From positions 1 through 42,631 of the forward strand of contig NZ_JAUCDS010000025.1 of the NCBI RefSeq assembly GCF_034674885.1: 42,631 nucleotides of DNA. The letters run 5' to 3'. A program made the translations under genes and the position numbers. The DNA is from Castellaniella sp034674885 (GTDB lineage Bacteria > Pseudomonadota > Gammaproteobacteria > Burkholderiales > Burkholderiaceae_B). Below, one piece after another: positions 32,232 through 40,847 of the stretch. Below the pieces are notes generated by a model. The model ran no database searches. It was not told the DNA's origin and was given only the letters and a program-made list of their open reading frames with translations. Within the stretch, counting starts at the first letter, position 1. Every line of letters begins with the position of its first letter.

Positions 32232-34703
32232 TCACAGGCCGCCTCCCATCGCGTTGCTGAACGCGAAAAAACATTCAGTCAGCCAGCGCCCGCGTGTCTT
32301 CGCCCCATCGCCGTCACCGATGGTCTTCGCGCCGGCGGCCTGCGCGTCGGCGACGGCCGCCGGGCTGGGGATGACCATCTTGCGGCTCTTGTAGGCCGTG
32401 CTGTTCAGGTTCTCCAGCGTGGACACGGGCTTTCCGGCCTGCCAGTCGGGCAGGCGGCCCACGTATCCGATGAACTGCGTTTCGTCGCGCGGGCGCACCA
32501 CGCCCGTCAGGCCGCACCATTTCTTGTAGGCGGTATACAGGTGCCGGCCCAGGCATGGGCAGAACGGCATCGGACCCTTGCTCTCGTCGATCTCGAGCTG
32601 CCCGGCCTGCCACTCGCGCACGAACACGGCCTCCGACGGCAGCGACAAGTCGATCAGCTTCTGCTTCGACTCGGTCATGGGCGGGCGCTTCTTCGGGTGG
32701 AAATCGTCCAGATCCAGGGCCATCAGGTAGTGATAGAACGCCTCGACGCCGCCGCGCTCGAGTTCAATCTGGACGGCGTCATAGACCGACTCAGCCAGGG
32801 CCGGCGGCGTGTAGACCACCAGGTGCCGTCGGTCATCGTTGTCGATGGGCAGCGGCTGGCCCTCGTTCGACAGGTACACGATGTTGACGTGGTTGCGCTG
32901 ACGGTAGGCCGCCACGTTTTTCGGGTTGACGCGGATCCACTCGCCGGTGACAAGCTCCTTCAACTCGTTCTTGATGTGCCACATTTCGGCGCGGGTGACG
33001 ACTTCCTCGGCCAGCAGGAACAGCTTGCTGTCCACCCAATCGGCGTTGAACCGATCCTCCAGCCCGCGCTGGTTCAGCACCGTGGCATAGTCGCCGTAGA
33101 TCTTCGCCAGGGTCTGGAACACAGTGGATTTGCCGGTGCCTTGGGGGCCGTGCATGATGATCGCGCTGCCCATCTTGGCGCCCGGGTTCTGCAGCGGGTA
33201 TGCCATCCAGCGCAGCATCCACTCGTACACGTCGTCGGCATTGCTCTCGCCGCTGCACAGATAGCGCAGCAGGTCGAGCAGCTCGCGGCATGAGCCGTCG
33301 CGCGGCTCCATCGGCCAGCCGCGCCAGGTGTTGAGCGCAACATCCTTGTCTGTGCCGGCCGGATCGAACCCGATCTGATCGATGAAGTAGGCGCCGCGCT
33401 CGACCCACAGCGGGTGGCGCTTGATGTCGTCGGCGCGCACGCCGGCGGGCAGCAGCGCGATCATCTGCGCCTTGCGCGCGATGCGGTTGGTCCAGAGGTC
33501 GAACACGGTGTCGCCCGTGCCGTCGTCAACCGGCACGAAACGCTCGACCAGGTCATCGAGCTGCATGACGGCTTCGGCGCGGCGCTTGCCTCTTTCCCCT
33601 TCCCCCTGGTTGGGTTCCAGGCTGGCCGAGGCCACCAGCCGAAGGCCGGGGCGCGCGGCGGCGGCCAGATCATGCCCGGCGGCAGTGAGGGCCATCTCGA
33701 TCTGGGCGCGGACCAGGGCCTGGCCGCCGTGCGGGAAGTGCTGCAGGTCATTGAAGTCGGTCAGCTTCTTGCCTTCGCGGTCGCCGGGAAATTCCGGCTT
33801 GACCCACGACCCGCGCACGGCGGTCGCCGCGTTCTGCGCGGCCTCGACGCCAGGGTTCCAGGCGTTGCCGGACCCGTCCTTCGTCAGGTAGTCGTCATCG
33901 GCGCACACCAGGATATGCGTCCGAGGGTACGACTTGTGCAGCGCCAGCGCGACCGGCATCAGGTTGTTGGCGTCGAACGCCACGACCGTGCATAAGCCCG
34001 TCGCCTCGAACAGCGACGCGGCGGTGGCGTAGCCCTCGGCCAGCAGGACCACGGCGCCAGGCGCGCCCAGCATGTGGTAGTGGCCGGCCTTGAGAATGCC
34101 TGCCGGCCAGTACTGTTTCTCCAGCTTGCCGCCGCGATTGCGCCCGCGCACGATCTGCAGGCCCCAGACCTTGCCGGTGTCGTCGCAGATCGGGATGGCG
34201 ATGGTGCCGTTACCCGAGGGTGAGTAGCGCACGCCGTGACCGCCGACGCCCTTGCGGGCGAGGTAATCCGAGGGTGTGGCGCTGACGGGCTGATACTTGG
34301 CCCAGCCTGCGGCAGCGGCCTGGGCGGCGCGCTCCTGTTCGGCGGCGCGTATGGCCTTGGCGCGGCGCACGTTCTCGGCGTGCCGGGCCTTCATGGCGGC
34401 GGCCTGCTGGGCGCTCAAGGCAGCGCCGTTACGCGACAGCCGGATCTTCTGCTTGCCCGATTCCTTGCCGCGATATATCCCGTAACTGCCGACGATGTAG
34501 CAGCCCTTCGTGGGCTTGCCTTCGTCGTCATACTCGTCGAGCAGGATCTCGTTCAGCCAGTACCACCCGCGCTTTTCAAGATCGCCGTTCAGTTCGCGGC
34601 AGCGGATCGGCTTGGGCGTGTCGACGTCGAACTTTCGCATATCCACATCCAGGCCTGCGGCCCGAAGCTGCGAAAGCACGTCGTCGTAGTTCTTCCAGCT
34701 CAT
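32232..34703 (-). CDS. Primase-helicase, toprim plus D5/SF3 helicase
   Basis: An 823-residue replication protein. A toprim-like region (about 216-300) has LLAEGYATAAS with Glu223 and CADDD (268-271). The SF3/D5-type helicase has Walker A GPQGTGKS (519-526), Walker B LFLLAEE (561-567) and LSNEGQPLPIDNDDRR (611-626), as in the DUF5906 family. The last ~125 residues are shared with the antirepressor. P4 alpha has a similar architecture. Start overlaps the preceding gene by 4 bases. Likely starts phage DNA replication. Confidence 0.93.
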   Translation of the reverse strand: MSWKNYDDVLSQLRAAGLDVDMRKFDVDTPKPIRCRELNGDLEKRGWYWLNEILLDEYDDEGKPTKGCYIVGSYGIYRGKESGKQKIRLSRNGAALSAQQAAAMKARHAENVRRAKAIRAAEQERAAQAAAAGWAKYQPVSATPSDYLARKGVGGHGVRYSPSGNGTIAIPICDDTGKVWGLQIVRGRNRGGKLEKQYWPAGILKAGHYHMLGAPGAVVLLAEGYATAASLFEATGLCTVVAFDANNLMPVALALHKSYPRTHILVCADDDYLTKDGSGNAWNPGVEAAQNAATAVRGSWVKPEFPGDREGKKLTDFNDLQHFPHGGQALVRAQIEMALTAAGHDLAAAARPGLRLVASASLEPNQGEGERGKRRAEAVMQLDDLVERFVPVDDGTGDTVFDLWTNRIARKAQMIALLPAGVRADDIKRHPLWVERGAYFIDQIGFDPAGTDKDVALNTWRGWPMEPRDGSCRELLDLLRYLCSGESNADDVYEWMLRWMAYPLQNPGAKMGSAIIMHGPQGTGKSTVFQTLAKIYGDYATVLNQRGLEDRFNADWVDSKLFLLAEEVVTRAEMWHIKNELKELVTGEWIRVNPKNVAAYRQRNHVNIVYLSNEGQPLPIDNDDRRHLVVYTPPALAESVYDAVQIELERGGVEAFYHYLMALDLDDFHPKKRPPMTESKQKLIDLSLPSEAVFVREWQAGQLEIDESKGPMPFCPCLGRHLYTAYKKWCGLTGVVRPRDETQFIGYVGRLPDWQAGKPVSTLENLNSTAYKSRKMVIPSPAAVADAQAAGAKTIGDGDGAKTRGRWLTECFFAFSNAMGGGL

Positions 34704-34954
34704 ACGGCGCCCCCCAGGGGGTTGCCTATGTTGCAGAGCCGCACCCTAGCGGTTTTTCGCGGGTGCGCGCCCCCGCAAGACCAGGAATCCGCCAGGGTCC
34801 CCGCCTTGGTTGCTGAAAAACAACAGCCCAGGTCGGAGCGCAACCCCAGCCGCAACGCAACCACGCGGCCTGCTGCCCTTCCTGGGGGAACGGGGATCAC
34901 GCCCGAACGTGCGAGCGTGAAAAAAAGCAGGCGGGAATCCGGCTGCCGCATCAT
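34700..34954 (-). CDS. Small operon protein of unknown function
   Basis: An 84-residue frame with 4-base overlaps at both ends: the DksA-like gene upstream and the primase downstream. The product is Arg/Gly-rich and ends VRLCNIGNPLGGAV. I recall this kind of ending from leader-like frames before phage primases, but no function is certain. A run of seven A lies near the start. It may couple primase translation. Confidence 0.5.
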   Translation of the reverse strand: MMRQPDSRLLFFTLARSGVIPVPPGRAAGRVVALRLGLRSDLGCCFSATKAGTLADSWSCGGAHPRKTARVRLCNIGNPLGGAV

Positions 34955-35142
34955 GGGCGCGCCCTACCGTCGCGGCAGAAGCCGCACAGGCCGCCGACCA
35001 AGCGGACGAAGTACTCACCACAGCGGTCGCATTCGCCCGGTTCACCCTTCGGCATTGCAGCAGCGGCGCGGCGGGTGGCGGCCAGCGCGGCATCGCGGGC
35101 CTGCTGTTCACGCTCGCTGGCGCGGTCGAATTCGTCTGCCAT
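34951..35142 (-). CDS. DksA/TraR-type zinc-finger protein
   Basis: A 63-residue protein with a charged helical N-terminus (DRASEREQQARDAALAATRR) and a four-cysteine zinc finger, CDRCG...CGFCRDG (about 38-58). This matches short phage TraR-type proteins that bind RNA polymerase. Start ATG 35140-35142 overlaps the previous stop (TGATG). The longer frame upstream is not used. Confidence 0.85.
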   Translation of the reverse strand: MADEFDRASEREQQARDAALAATRRAAAAMPKGEPGECDRCGEYFVRLVGGLCGFCRDGRARP

Positions 35143-35300
35143 CAGATGTCCCCCGGGCCAACAGCGAGGCGGCCGCACGGCATGCGGTACGGATCCTGGC
35201 TGGGCTTGTGCTGTGCTGGTTTGGGTGCAGCCTTGATGGGCTGCTGCATACTGCCCTGACCAGAGGTCGGGCGGCGGGTGGTCGGTGCTGGGGTCTTCAT
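35142..35300 (-). CDS. Small 52-residue protein
   Basis: A short frame that starts at ATG 35298-35300, overlapping the upstream stop by 4 bases, and ends in TGATG with the DksA-like gene. The product is Pro/Gln/Lys-rich (MKTPAPTTRRPTSGQGSMQQ) and likely disordered. The overlaps at both ends argue that it is translated. Function unknown. Confidence 0.6.
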   Translation of the reverse strand: MKTPAPTTRRPTSGQGSMQQPIKAAPKPAQHKPSQDPYRMPCGRLAVGPGDI

Positions 35301-35866
35301 GCTTCCTGGCCCTCGGCGATCTTGGCATCGATGCGGGCCAAGGCCCGCTGCGCCACTTCGACGGCTTCGGCCATCTGCTGCCTGGTGTTGAGCAGTTCCG
35401 GGCGGTCATACCCATCCAGCAGGCCGGTGAATGCGGCGCTGGCCTCGCCTTGCTCTCGGACCAGATCGGCGACCTCGGCGGGAGAGATCGGCGCGCCAGG
35501 TGCCGCACCGCCCAGCGCGCGCGCCGCGAACCCGAGCGGCAGCAGGATGCGGTCCAGGATCCGGCGACGAACTTCGTCGGGCAGGCCGGCCAGCAGCGAC
35601 ACCAGGAAGTTGGCCGGCAGCAGGTTGTTGTCCTTGGTGCTGTCGTCCAGCCAGCGAAAGACGCGGTCGGCGTTGACCTTTGTGCGCTCAAAGGTGTCGA
35701 GCGTCTTGGGCTCGAACCGGATTCCGGTCGACGCATCAGCGCCCAGGGCCTCATGGGCCTCGACGATAGACCTGGTCACGGTCTCGCGGGACAGCCGATG
35801 GATTCGGCGATGGTCGTCGATCTCCTCGCGGAGGATGCCGATCAGGGTCTGCGACAGGCTACGCAT
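35297..35866 (-). CDS. Early regulatory protein (CII/YdaT-like)
   Basis: A 189-residue protein. The core FERTKVNADRVFRWLDDSTK, then NNLLPANFLVSLLAGLPDEVR is a pattern I associate with YdaT/CII-like proteins beside phage repressors; the fold is helical. Start ATG 35864-35866 has GAGGGGG. It is the second gene of the leftward early operon, after Cro. Role as activator or toxin is uncertain. Confidence 0.55.
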   Translation of the reverse strand: MRSLSQTLIGILREEIDDHRRIHRLSRETVTRSIVEAHEALGADASTGIRFEPKTLDTFERTKVNADRVFRWLDDSTKDNNLLPANFLVSLLAGLPDEVRRRILDRILLPLGFAARALGGAAPGAPISPAEVADLVREQGEASAAFTGLLDGYDRPELLNTRQQMAEAVEVAQRALARIDAKIAEGQEA

Positions 35867-35938
35867 GACTGGCCCCCTCTTGACTTGCACAATGGGGCCA
35901 CACCAAAGAAAGGGAGGCGGGATATGAGGCGATCATCA

Positions 35939-36163
35939 TCACTTCCCCGACGGCTGCGAGTCGCTCGCGCTGCTGCGATCAGAGGGCGACTGGAACACAT
36001 CCGGACGCAGCAAGCGCAGGTACATCTCGCGCGCTTGCGGGATGCCTTTTTTCTTCCACCGCGAAACAGATGCGGCGGAGATTTTGCAGAGTCGGGCGAC
36101 GGCTACGGTGCCATCGAGGCGTTCTATGACGGCGGCGTCGGGGTGTTCAGCGATGCGTTTCAC
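35939..36163 (-). CDS. cro: Cro-like repressor
   Basis: A 74-residue helix-turn-helix protein (AVARLCKISAASVSRWKKKG, about 22-42), divergent from the CI-like gene. The start is taken as GTG 36161-36163 with GGAG seven bases before; a TTG at 36175 would add four residues. It is the first gene of the leftward operon, as Cro is in lambdoid phages. Confidence 0.82.
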   Translation of the reverse strand: MKRIAEHPDAAVIERLDGTVAVARLCKISAASVSRWKKKGIPQAREMYLRLLRPDVFQSPSDRSSASDSQPSGK

Positions 36164-36193
36164 GGCTGGCTCCAAATCCTTAGCAGTGCATAT

Positions 36194-36257
36194 TTAGCCA
36201 CAACTAACGATAAAAAACAAGCCATGCCTATCAATAAAACATTTAGGATTAGCTAAT
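36194..36257. promoter_or_regulatory. CI/Cro operator region
   Basis: TTAGCCACAACTAA (36194-36207), an inverted repeat with TTAG and CTAA half-sites six bases apart, lies in the spacer of a weak candidate cro promoter. A second perfect palindrome, ATTAGCTAAT (36248-36257), abuts the CI start codon. The first element, including the following CGATAA, matches 17/20 positions at 42410-42429. Repressor binding is inference. Confidence 0.65.
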
Positions 36258-36641
36258 ATGTCTACGCTCACAGAACGATTTGCCGAACTCTTTGCGGACC
36301 GGCCGGAAGCCCGGCCCGTCGATCTCGCGCGTGTCTGTGGCGTGAAACCGCCGTCGGTGAGCGGCTGGCTGACCGGAAAAACCAGACAGATGGAGGCGTC
36401 GAACGCCATCCGGGCCGCCGCGTTTTTCGGTGTCCACACGTGGTGGCTGGCGACCGGCGAGGGGCCGAAATACCTGAAGGATGGTGAGGTGGATGGCCAC
36501 CAGCCGCACATCCAGGAGCGTGCGCAGGGATGGCCTTTCTCTGCCCCCTACGAGGCATACTGCAAGCTGTCGACGGCCGAGAAAAAAGCCCTCGACAAGG
36601 TGGTCTCGGGCTTCATTGTCGGCATGGGCCACGGCGCGTAG
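36258..36641 (+). CDS. cI: CI-like phage repressor
   Basis: A 127-residue protein and the only plus-strand gene. The N-terminal half has a helix-turn-helix (VDLARVCGVKPPSVSGWLTG, about 21-40). The C-terminal half lacks the LexA/S24 peptidase domain, so it is not inactivated by RecA-driven cleavage in the usual way. It may instead be opposed by the Bro-N antirepressor. AGGA lies nine bases before the start codon. Confidence 0.85.
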   Translation: MSTLTERFAELFADRPEARPVDLARVCGVKPPSVSGWLTGKTRQMEASNAIRAAAFFGVHTWWLATGEGPKYLKDGEVDGHQPHIQERAQGWPFSAPYEAYCKLSTAEKKALDKVVSGFIVGMGHGA

Positions 36642-36644
36642 CCA

Positions 36645-37751
36645 TTACTCTGCAGGCTTGGCCCGGCGCACACGGCGGCGGTCGTAAGTCTTGCGGATCA
36701 TCCTCTCCGAGGTGTGCAGTGTGGCCTCCATGACGTCCGCGTCGCCCCGCGCCAGCTTGTCTGACACGCCCTTCGGGCGGCAGTCCTGAAGGCTGAATGG
36801 CTCGAACTGGATCCCTTCTTTCGTGGCCACCTCGACGCACCGGCCCATGAGGCGCGCCAGCGTGGCCTTCCATCCACCCTTCGTATACCGCTCGCCGCTT
36901 AGGTTTCCGAACACATACCACTCGCCCGCGAGGTCGTAGCGCTTGATCTCCAGTGCATCGTCAATCGTGGCGCGCAACTCGGGGCTCCATTCGATGATGC
37001 CCACCCTGGGCACCGCTCCGCGTCGGCGCTTCGCTGCCACCCATTCAATGCCGGCATCCGTGATCTGTGGCCGGGTGAGCGCGCGCACCTCGACTGATCG
37101 CTTCAGGCACAGCCAGGCTGTCTTCAGGGCCAGGGCGACGATCAACTGCGGGCCGCCCATTTCACGGCCCACCCGTTCGGCCAGGGCGATTTCCTCGCTG
37201 GTCACCAGGCGGTCGTACTCGGCAGTCTTGTTTTTCTTGACGCCGTCGAACGGATTGGCCGTGATCAGGCCCAGTCGCACCCCGTACTCCAGGATGACCC
37301 TCATGAGGGACACCTCCTTGTTCCCCTTGGCGGCGCGGCTGGCCTTGACGCATGCATCCAGGTAGGCATAGGCGTCCGTCTTCGTCAGATCGCGCACGGC
37401 CATGTGTCCGAACGCTTTGCGCAGCTTGACGATCTCGTTCTTGTTCTCTGCGAGGGTGGAATCGGCGCGGCGCAGCGGGCTGGCAACGGGTAGGGCCTCC
37501 TGCCAGTCCAGCCATGCCGTGATCAGCGCATCGACGGAGTCGTCGGCGGGACGGCCCAGGCCGATCTCGCCGGCGCGGCGGATCGCCTCCGCGCGGGTCT
37601 CCGCCACTTTGGCACGGTCGGCTACGGGACACTTCAAGCGGAACGCCCAGCGGCCGTTCGGTAGCTTGTAGCCGATGGAATAGGTGAGCTTGCCCTTGCG
37701 CTCGTAGACGCGATACGGCAGGCCGTCCTGGCGGGCGCGCTGGCGGCTCAT
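36645..37751 (-). CDS. int: Tyrosine-type integrase
   Basis: A 368-residue tyrosine recombinase that catalyses integration at the tRNA-Asp site. Catalytic positions: Arg218 (RSVEVRAL), Arg325 in QDCRPKG, His346 (HTS) and nucleophile Tyr356 (TYDRR). The usual His of the HxxR motif is Gln322. Start overlaps the DUF4224 gene by 4 bases. It lies about 5 kb from attR rather than beside it, with the methyltransferase operon between. Confidence 0.93.
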   Translation of the reverse strand: MSRQRARQDGLPYRVYERKGKLTYSIGYKLPNGRWAFRLKCPVADRAKVAETRAEAIRRAGEIGLGRPADDSVDALITAWLDWQEALPVASPLRRADSTLAENKNEIVKLRKAFGHMAVRDLTKTDAYAYLDACVKASRAAKGNKEVSLMRVILEYGVRLGLITANPFDGVKKNKTAEYDRLVTSEEIALAERVGREMGGPQLIVALALKTAWLCLKRSVEVRALTRPQITDAGIEWVAAKRRRGAVPRVGIIEWSPELRATIDDALEIKRYDLAGEWYVFGNLSGERYTKGGWKATLARLMGRCVEVATKEGIQFEPFSLQDCRPKGVSDKLARGDADVMEATLHTSERMIRKTYDRRRVRRAKPAE

Positions 37752-37981
37752 CGGGCTGCGAGAAAGTCAAGGCGCGGGCCGTTGCGGCGCGGCGCGGTGG
37801 ACTTGCCAGACATGCGGGCCTCGAAGTGCTGCCGCGATACCCTGGGGATCTCGCCGCGCCTGGCTGGAGGCTCATACACCCAATGCCGCTGGTCCAGCCA
37901 TGCGGCCATGCGGGCAGGTTGTTTCGTGCCCGTCAACTCTTCGAGCTGGGTGCGGGTCAGCAAAATTCCGGTTTCAGGCAT
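37748..37981 (-). CDS. DUF4224 protein, excisionase candidate
   Basis: A 77-residue protein (LLTRTQLEELTGTKQPARMA; WLDQRHWVYEPPARRGEIPR) of the DUF4224 type, usually found just upstream of phage integrases. The pattern suggests a small DNA-binding fold. Start ATG 37979-37981 overlaps the previous gene; it overlaps int by 4 bases. Directionality factor role is inferred from position. Confidence 0.75.
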   Translation of the reverse strand: MPETGILLTRTQLEELTGTKQPARMAAWLDQRHWVYEPPARRGEIPRVSRQHFEARMSGKSTAPRRNGPRLDFLAAR

Positions 37982-38237
37982 GGCGCGTGACCCCCTGGGT
38001 GGTAGCCGACACTTCGCTGGCCGCAGACTCCAATGTGTTGATGCTCTCGACGAGGCGATCCGCCAGGTCGCGGCGGATGGGCATGTCACCGTGCTCTGCG
38101 ATCAGGTCGTCCAGTGTGGCGACCATGCGGGTGGCGGCGCGCGCCAGGCGGTCGGCGCTGCCGATCATGCGCGACATTTCCGGAATGAGGGTCTGGCGCG
38201 GCGCGCGGCCTGTATCAATGAGGTCTTCGAGCGACAT
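37974..38237 (-). CDS. Hypothetical helical protein
   Basis: An 87-residue helical protein (MSLEDLIDTGRAPRQTLIPE; DRLARAATRMVATLDDLIAE). Start ATG 38235-38237 with AGGAGA is preferred over a longer form. Overlaps DUF4224 by 8 bases. No family recognised. Confidence 0.65.
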   Translation of the reverse strand: MSLEDLIDTGRAPRQTLIPEMSRMIGSADRLARAATRMVATLDDLIAEHGDMPIRRDLADRLVESINTLESAASEVSATTQGVTRHA

Positions 38238-38278
38238 GGTGATTTCTCCTGCAATAAAACGGATCGCGGTAGCGGGCG

Positions 38279-40168
38279 TCAAGCAACGCGGTCCATGAAA
38301 AGGGATTCGTGGCGAAAATTAGCGCGCACCAGGGCTTCGGCCTGGGCCGGCGAGACACTATTTCCGCACATGCGGACCTGGGCCGTGATCGTCAGCGGAA
38401 TGCGGGGAATCAGGCGCGGGTCGCCTGGCACCTGGATGCCGTCCTTGAACAGCAGCTTTGGGTCAGGGATTTCGTGGATGATGTAGTCGTCGGGAAACGA
38501 CTGGGCGCGGTACAGTTCGCGCGCCTTGAGCATTCGCAGCGTGATGTCGGCCAGCGTCCACCATGTGCTGCCGTAGTTCATCAGCACCAGCTCGGCCGGC
38601 GCCGGGAACAGGTCTGGCAGATACTCGTGCAGCAGGGCTGCGCACGCTCGAGCCTTTGCGCGAAGCGCGGGAGAAAGCGAGTCGGCGGGAACCTGAACCG
38701 ATTCCACCAGGCCCATGCGAGCCTTGGTTGTCACCGTGGGCATTGGCTTGGCGCAGCCCGAATCCTGGCCGCCCTCGCTGTAATACTGGACGAGGTAGGC
38801 CGTCACCAGGGCCTGCTTAACGCCGCCGGCGACGACAGTGCCCAGCGGCGCCGCGATGTCATGCACGCGCGGCTGCTGGCCCTCTCGTTCGCCGTAGCCG
38901 ACGGTGATAAGGTGGGTACAGATAAGGGACGACTTCCCGCCGCCGCCGGCTGTCACGGTTCCCAATGGGACATCGGCTGCATGTCCGACGCTTTGGCTCA
39001 TGTCTCGCTGAATATGGGCCGCCACTATCTCGGCGCCAACAAGCGCGTGATGTGTCCCGCCAGCGGATACGGTGGAAAGCGGCTTCTTGATGCTGTGGCC
39101 GCCCATGTGTCCGTGACTGGTGCCGCGCAGCGGGGCCAGGGTCGGTGCCACGACACTGAAGTGTCCGCCCTTCACCTGGGCGCAGAGGGTGCGCAGCGGT
39201 GCATCCGCCGGCATGGTGCGCTGGTTGCTGGCGTTCGCGTGTTCGGTCAGGAACGGCGTCATCACGGGCTGGCCCAGCATGTGATGGTTGCCGGTGGTGA
39301 CGGTCGGCATGGGCTGGTCAATGGCGACGCCAGGGTGGCCGGTGGTGTTCGTCACGATGTAGGGTTTCGCGCTGCTCAAGACGTGGCGCCACAGGCCTTT
39401 GGCAACACGCCGCTGGGTGTTCGCCGCGAGCGGCTTGTGGCGGTCGAAGATGCTGACGGCCGGCAGGTCGAAATCGATGCACTCGGCCGCCGTCCTGTAG
39501 GGGGCCAGCATCCCGGCCAGCACCTCGCGCGAGGCCGGGTCGCCGTGCGTCGCCTCCGGCCAAACGACTGGTAGCCCGTCGCGGCGCGCGGCCAGGAACA
39601 GGCGCTTGCGGATTGTCGGTGCGCCGTTGTCGCACGCGCGCAGCTCACGCCAGTCCACCTTGTAGCCGTGCTGGCGCAACTGCCTGACGAAGCTCTCAAA
39701 GGTCTTTCCTTTGCGCTTCGGATCGGGGTAGAGACTACCATCGGCGCCGGCGATGACCGGCCCCCAGGTCTGGAATTCTTCGACGTTCTCAAGCATGAGC
39801 ACGCGCGGCTTCGTGAGCGCCACCCAGCGCATTCCCACCCATGCCAGACCACGGATATGTTTGGAAACCGGCGTGCCGCCCTTGGCCTTGCTGAAGTGCT
39901 TGCAATCCGGCGACAGCCACACCAGGCCGACCGGGCGGTTCGCCGTCACCTCGATGGGGTCGATGTCCCAGACGCTCTCGCAGAGGTGTTTCGTGTAAGG
40001 GTGGTTGAGGGCGTGCATCGCCAGCGCCTCGGGATCATGGTTGATGGCGATGTCCACTGGCCGCCCGAAAGCGGCCTCCAGGCCGGTGGACGTGCCGCCG
40101 CCGCCCGCGAAATTGTCGATGATCAGCTCTCCCGGGAACGGCAGGGCCATCTGGCTGTGATTCGTCAT
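38279..40168 (-). CDS. dcm: DNA cytosine-5 methyltransferase with repeated recognition region
   Basis: A 629-residue methyltransferase. Motif I is FAGGGGTS (20-27); motif IV SPDCKHFS (86-93) carries catalytic Cys89 (with SPDC replacing the usual PPCQ); ENVEEF (127-132) is motif VI. Between about 285 and 490, six copies of a P-x-x-TVTxGGxHxxLV-like unit recur about every 37 residues, in the place of the target-recognition domain. Probably methylates phage DNA to evade host restriction. Confidence 0.92.
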   Translation of the reverse strand: MTNHSQMALPFPGELIIDNFAGGGGTSTGLEAAFGRPVDIAINHDPEALAMHALNHPYTKHLCESVWDIDPIEVTANRPVGLVWLSPDCKHFSKAKGGTPVSKHIRGLAWVGMRWVALTKPRVLMLENVEEFQTWGPVIAGADGSLYPDPKRKGKTFESFVRQLRQHGYKVDWRELRACDNGAPTIRKRLFLAARRDGLPVVWPEATHGDPASREVLAGMLAPYRTAAECIDFDLPAVSIFDRHKPLAANTQRRVAKGLWRHVLSSAKPYIVTNTTGHPGVAIDQPMPTVTTGNHHMLGQPVMTPFLTEHANASNQRTMPADAPLRTLCAQVKGGHFSVVAPTLAPLRGTSHGHMGGHSIKKPLSTVSAGGTHHALVGAEIVAAHIQRDMSQSVGHAADVPLGTVTAGGGGKSSLICTHLITVGYGEREGQQPRVHDIAAPLGTVVAGGVKQALVTAYLVQYYSEGGQDSGCAKPMPTVTTKARMGLVESVQVPADSLSPALRAKARACAALLHEYLPDLFPAPAELVLMNYGSTWWTLADITLRMLKARELYRAQSFPDDYIIHEIPDPKLLFKDGIQVPGDPRLIPRIPLTITAQVRMCGNSVSPAQAEALVRANFRHESLFMDRVA

Positions 40169-40578
40169 GGTTCTGTTTTTTCGGTTGATGCGCGCAGCGA
40201 GCGCAGCCGCAGCATGGCGGCATGCAGGACGGAGACGTCCAGGCGGCCGAGCAGCGTGTCTATGGTTTCGACGCCCACGCGGATGGGCGCCATTTCGTGG
40301 TCGGCCGGCGGCGTGCCGGCGACGATCCTGTGCATCGCCTGATTCAAAGCGGTGGCGCCGCCTGTGATGAGGCGCGCCTCATGGCTGTGCTTCGCGTCAT
40401 GCTCGAGGGCGAGCTGCAGCACGTTGAAAACCCCGGCGAGGTTGTCGAACGGGCCGGCGCCGGGAGCGTGCTCCAGGCTCCGCAGGGACGTGTAGAGCAG
40501 CATGGCGAATTCGTCTCGCAGAACGCGTGTGACGGGGATGCGCACCGCGCGAGGTGTCCGGCGTTTTGCTTTCATCAT
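40165..40578 (-). CDS. Hypothetical protein
   Basis: A 137-residue protein, basic at its start (MMKAKRRTPRAVRIPVTRVL), helical after that. Pattern FDNLAGVFNVLQLALEH followed by LITGGATALNQAMHRI resembles phage proteins of unknown role. Overlaps neighbours by 4 bases on both sides. Confidence 0.68.
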   Translation of the reverse strand: MMKAKRRTPRAVRIPVTRVLRDEFAMLLYTSLRSLEHAPGAGPFDNLAGVFNVLQLALEHDAKHSHEARLITGGATALNQAMHRIVAGTPPADHEMAPIRVGVETIDTLLGRLDVSVLHAAMLRLRSLRASTEKTEP

Positions 40579-40847
40579 TCGTCCCTGTCGCCAGCCGCCG
40601 CGCGCTTCACGTCGACGCGAGGCGGTAGCGATTCATGGGGTCCGACGAGTCGCCGGGGGCCACGCGAGGGCTGCGGGTTGCTGCCATCGTGATCCCGCTC
40701 AACCAGCAGCGCCTCCGCCGTGATCTCCAGGCACCGGGCAAGGGCCGGGGAGCGCATGGCGTCGCCCAATGGGATGTCCAGGCCTGCGGCGGACAGGGCT
40801 TGCTCTAGCTGCGCGTCGGTGATGGGTTGGGCGGCGGCTTTCTTCAT
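40575..40847 (-). CDS. Hypothetical protein
   Basis: A 90-residue protein starting at ATG 40845-40847, overlapping the preceding stop by 4 bases. Helical first half (ITDAQLEQALSAAGLDIPLG), basic tail. Overlaps the next gene by 4 bases. Confidence 0.65.
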   Translation of the reverse strand: MKKAAAQPITDAQLEQALSAAGLDIPLGDAMRSPALARCLEITAEALLVERDHDGSNPQPSRGPRRLVGPHESLPPRVDVKRAAAGDRDE

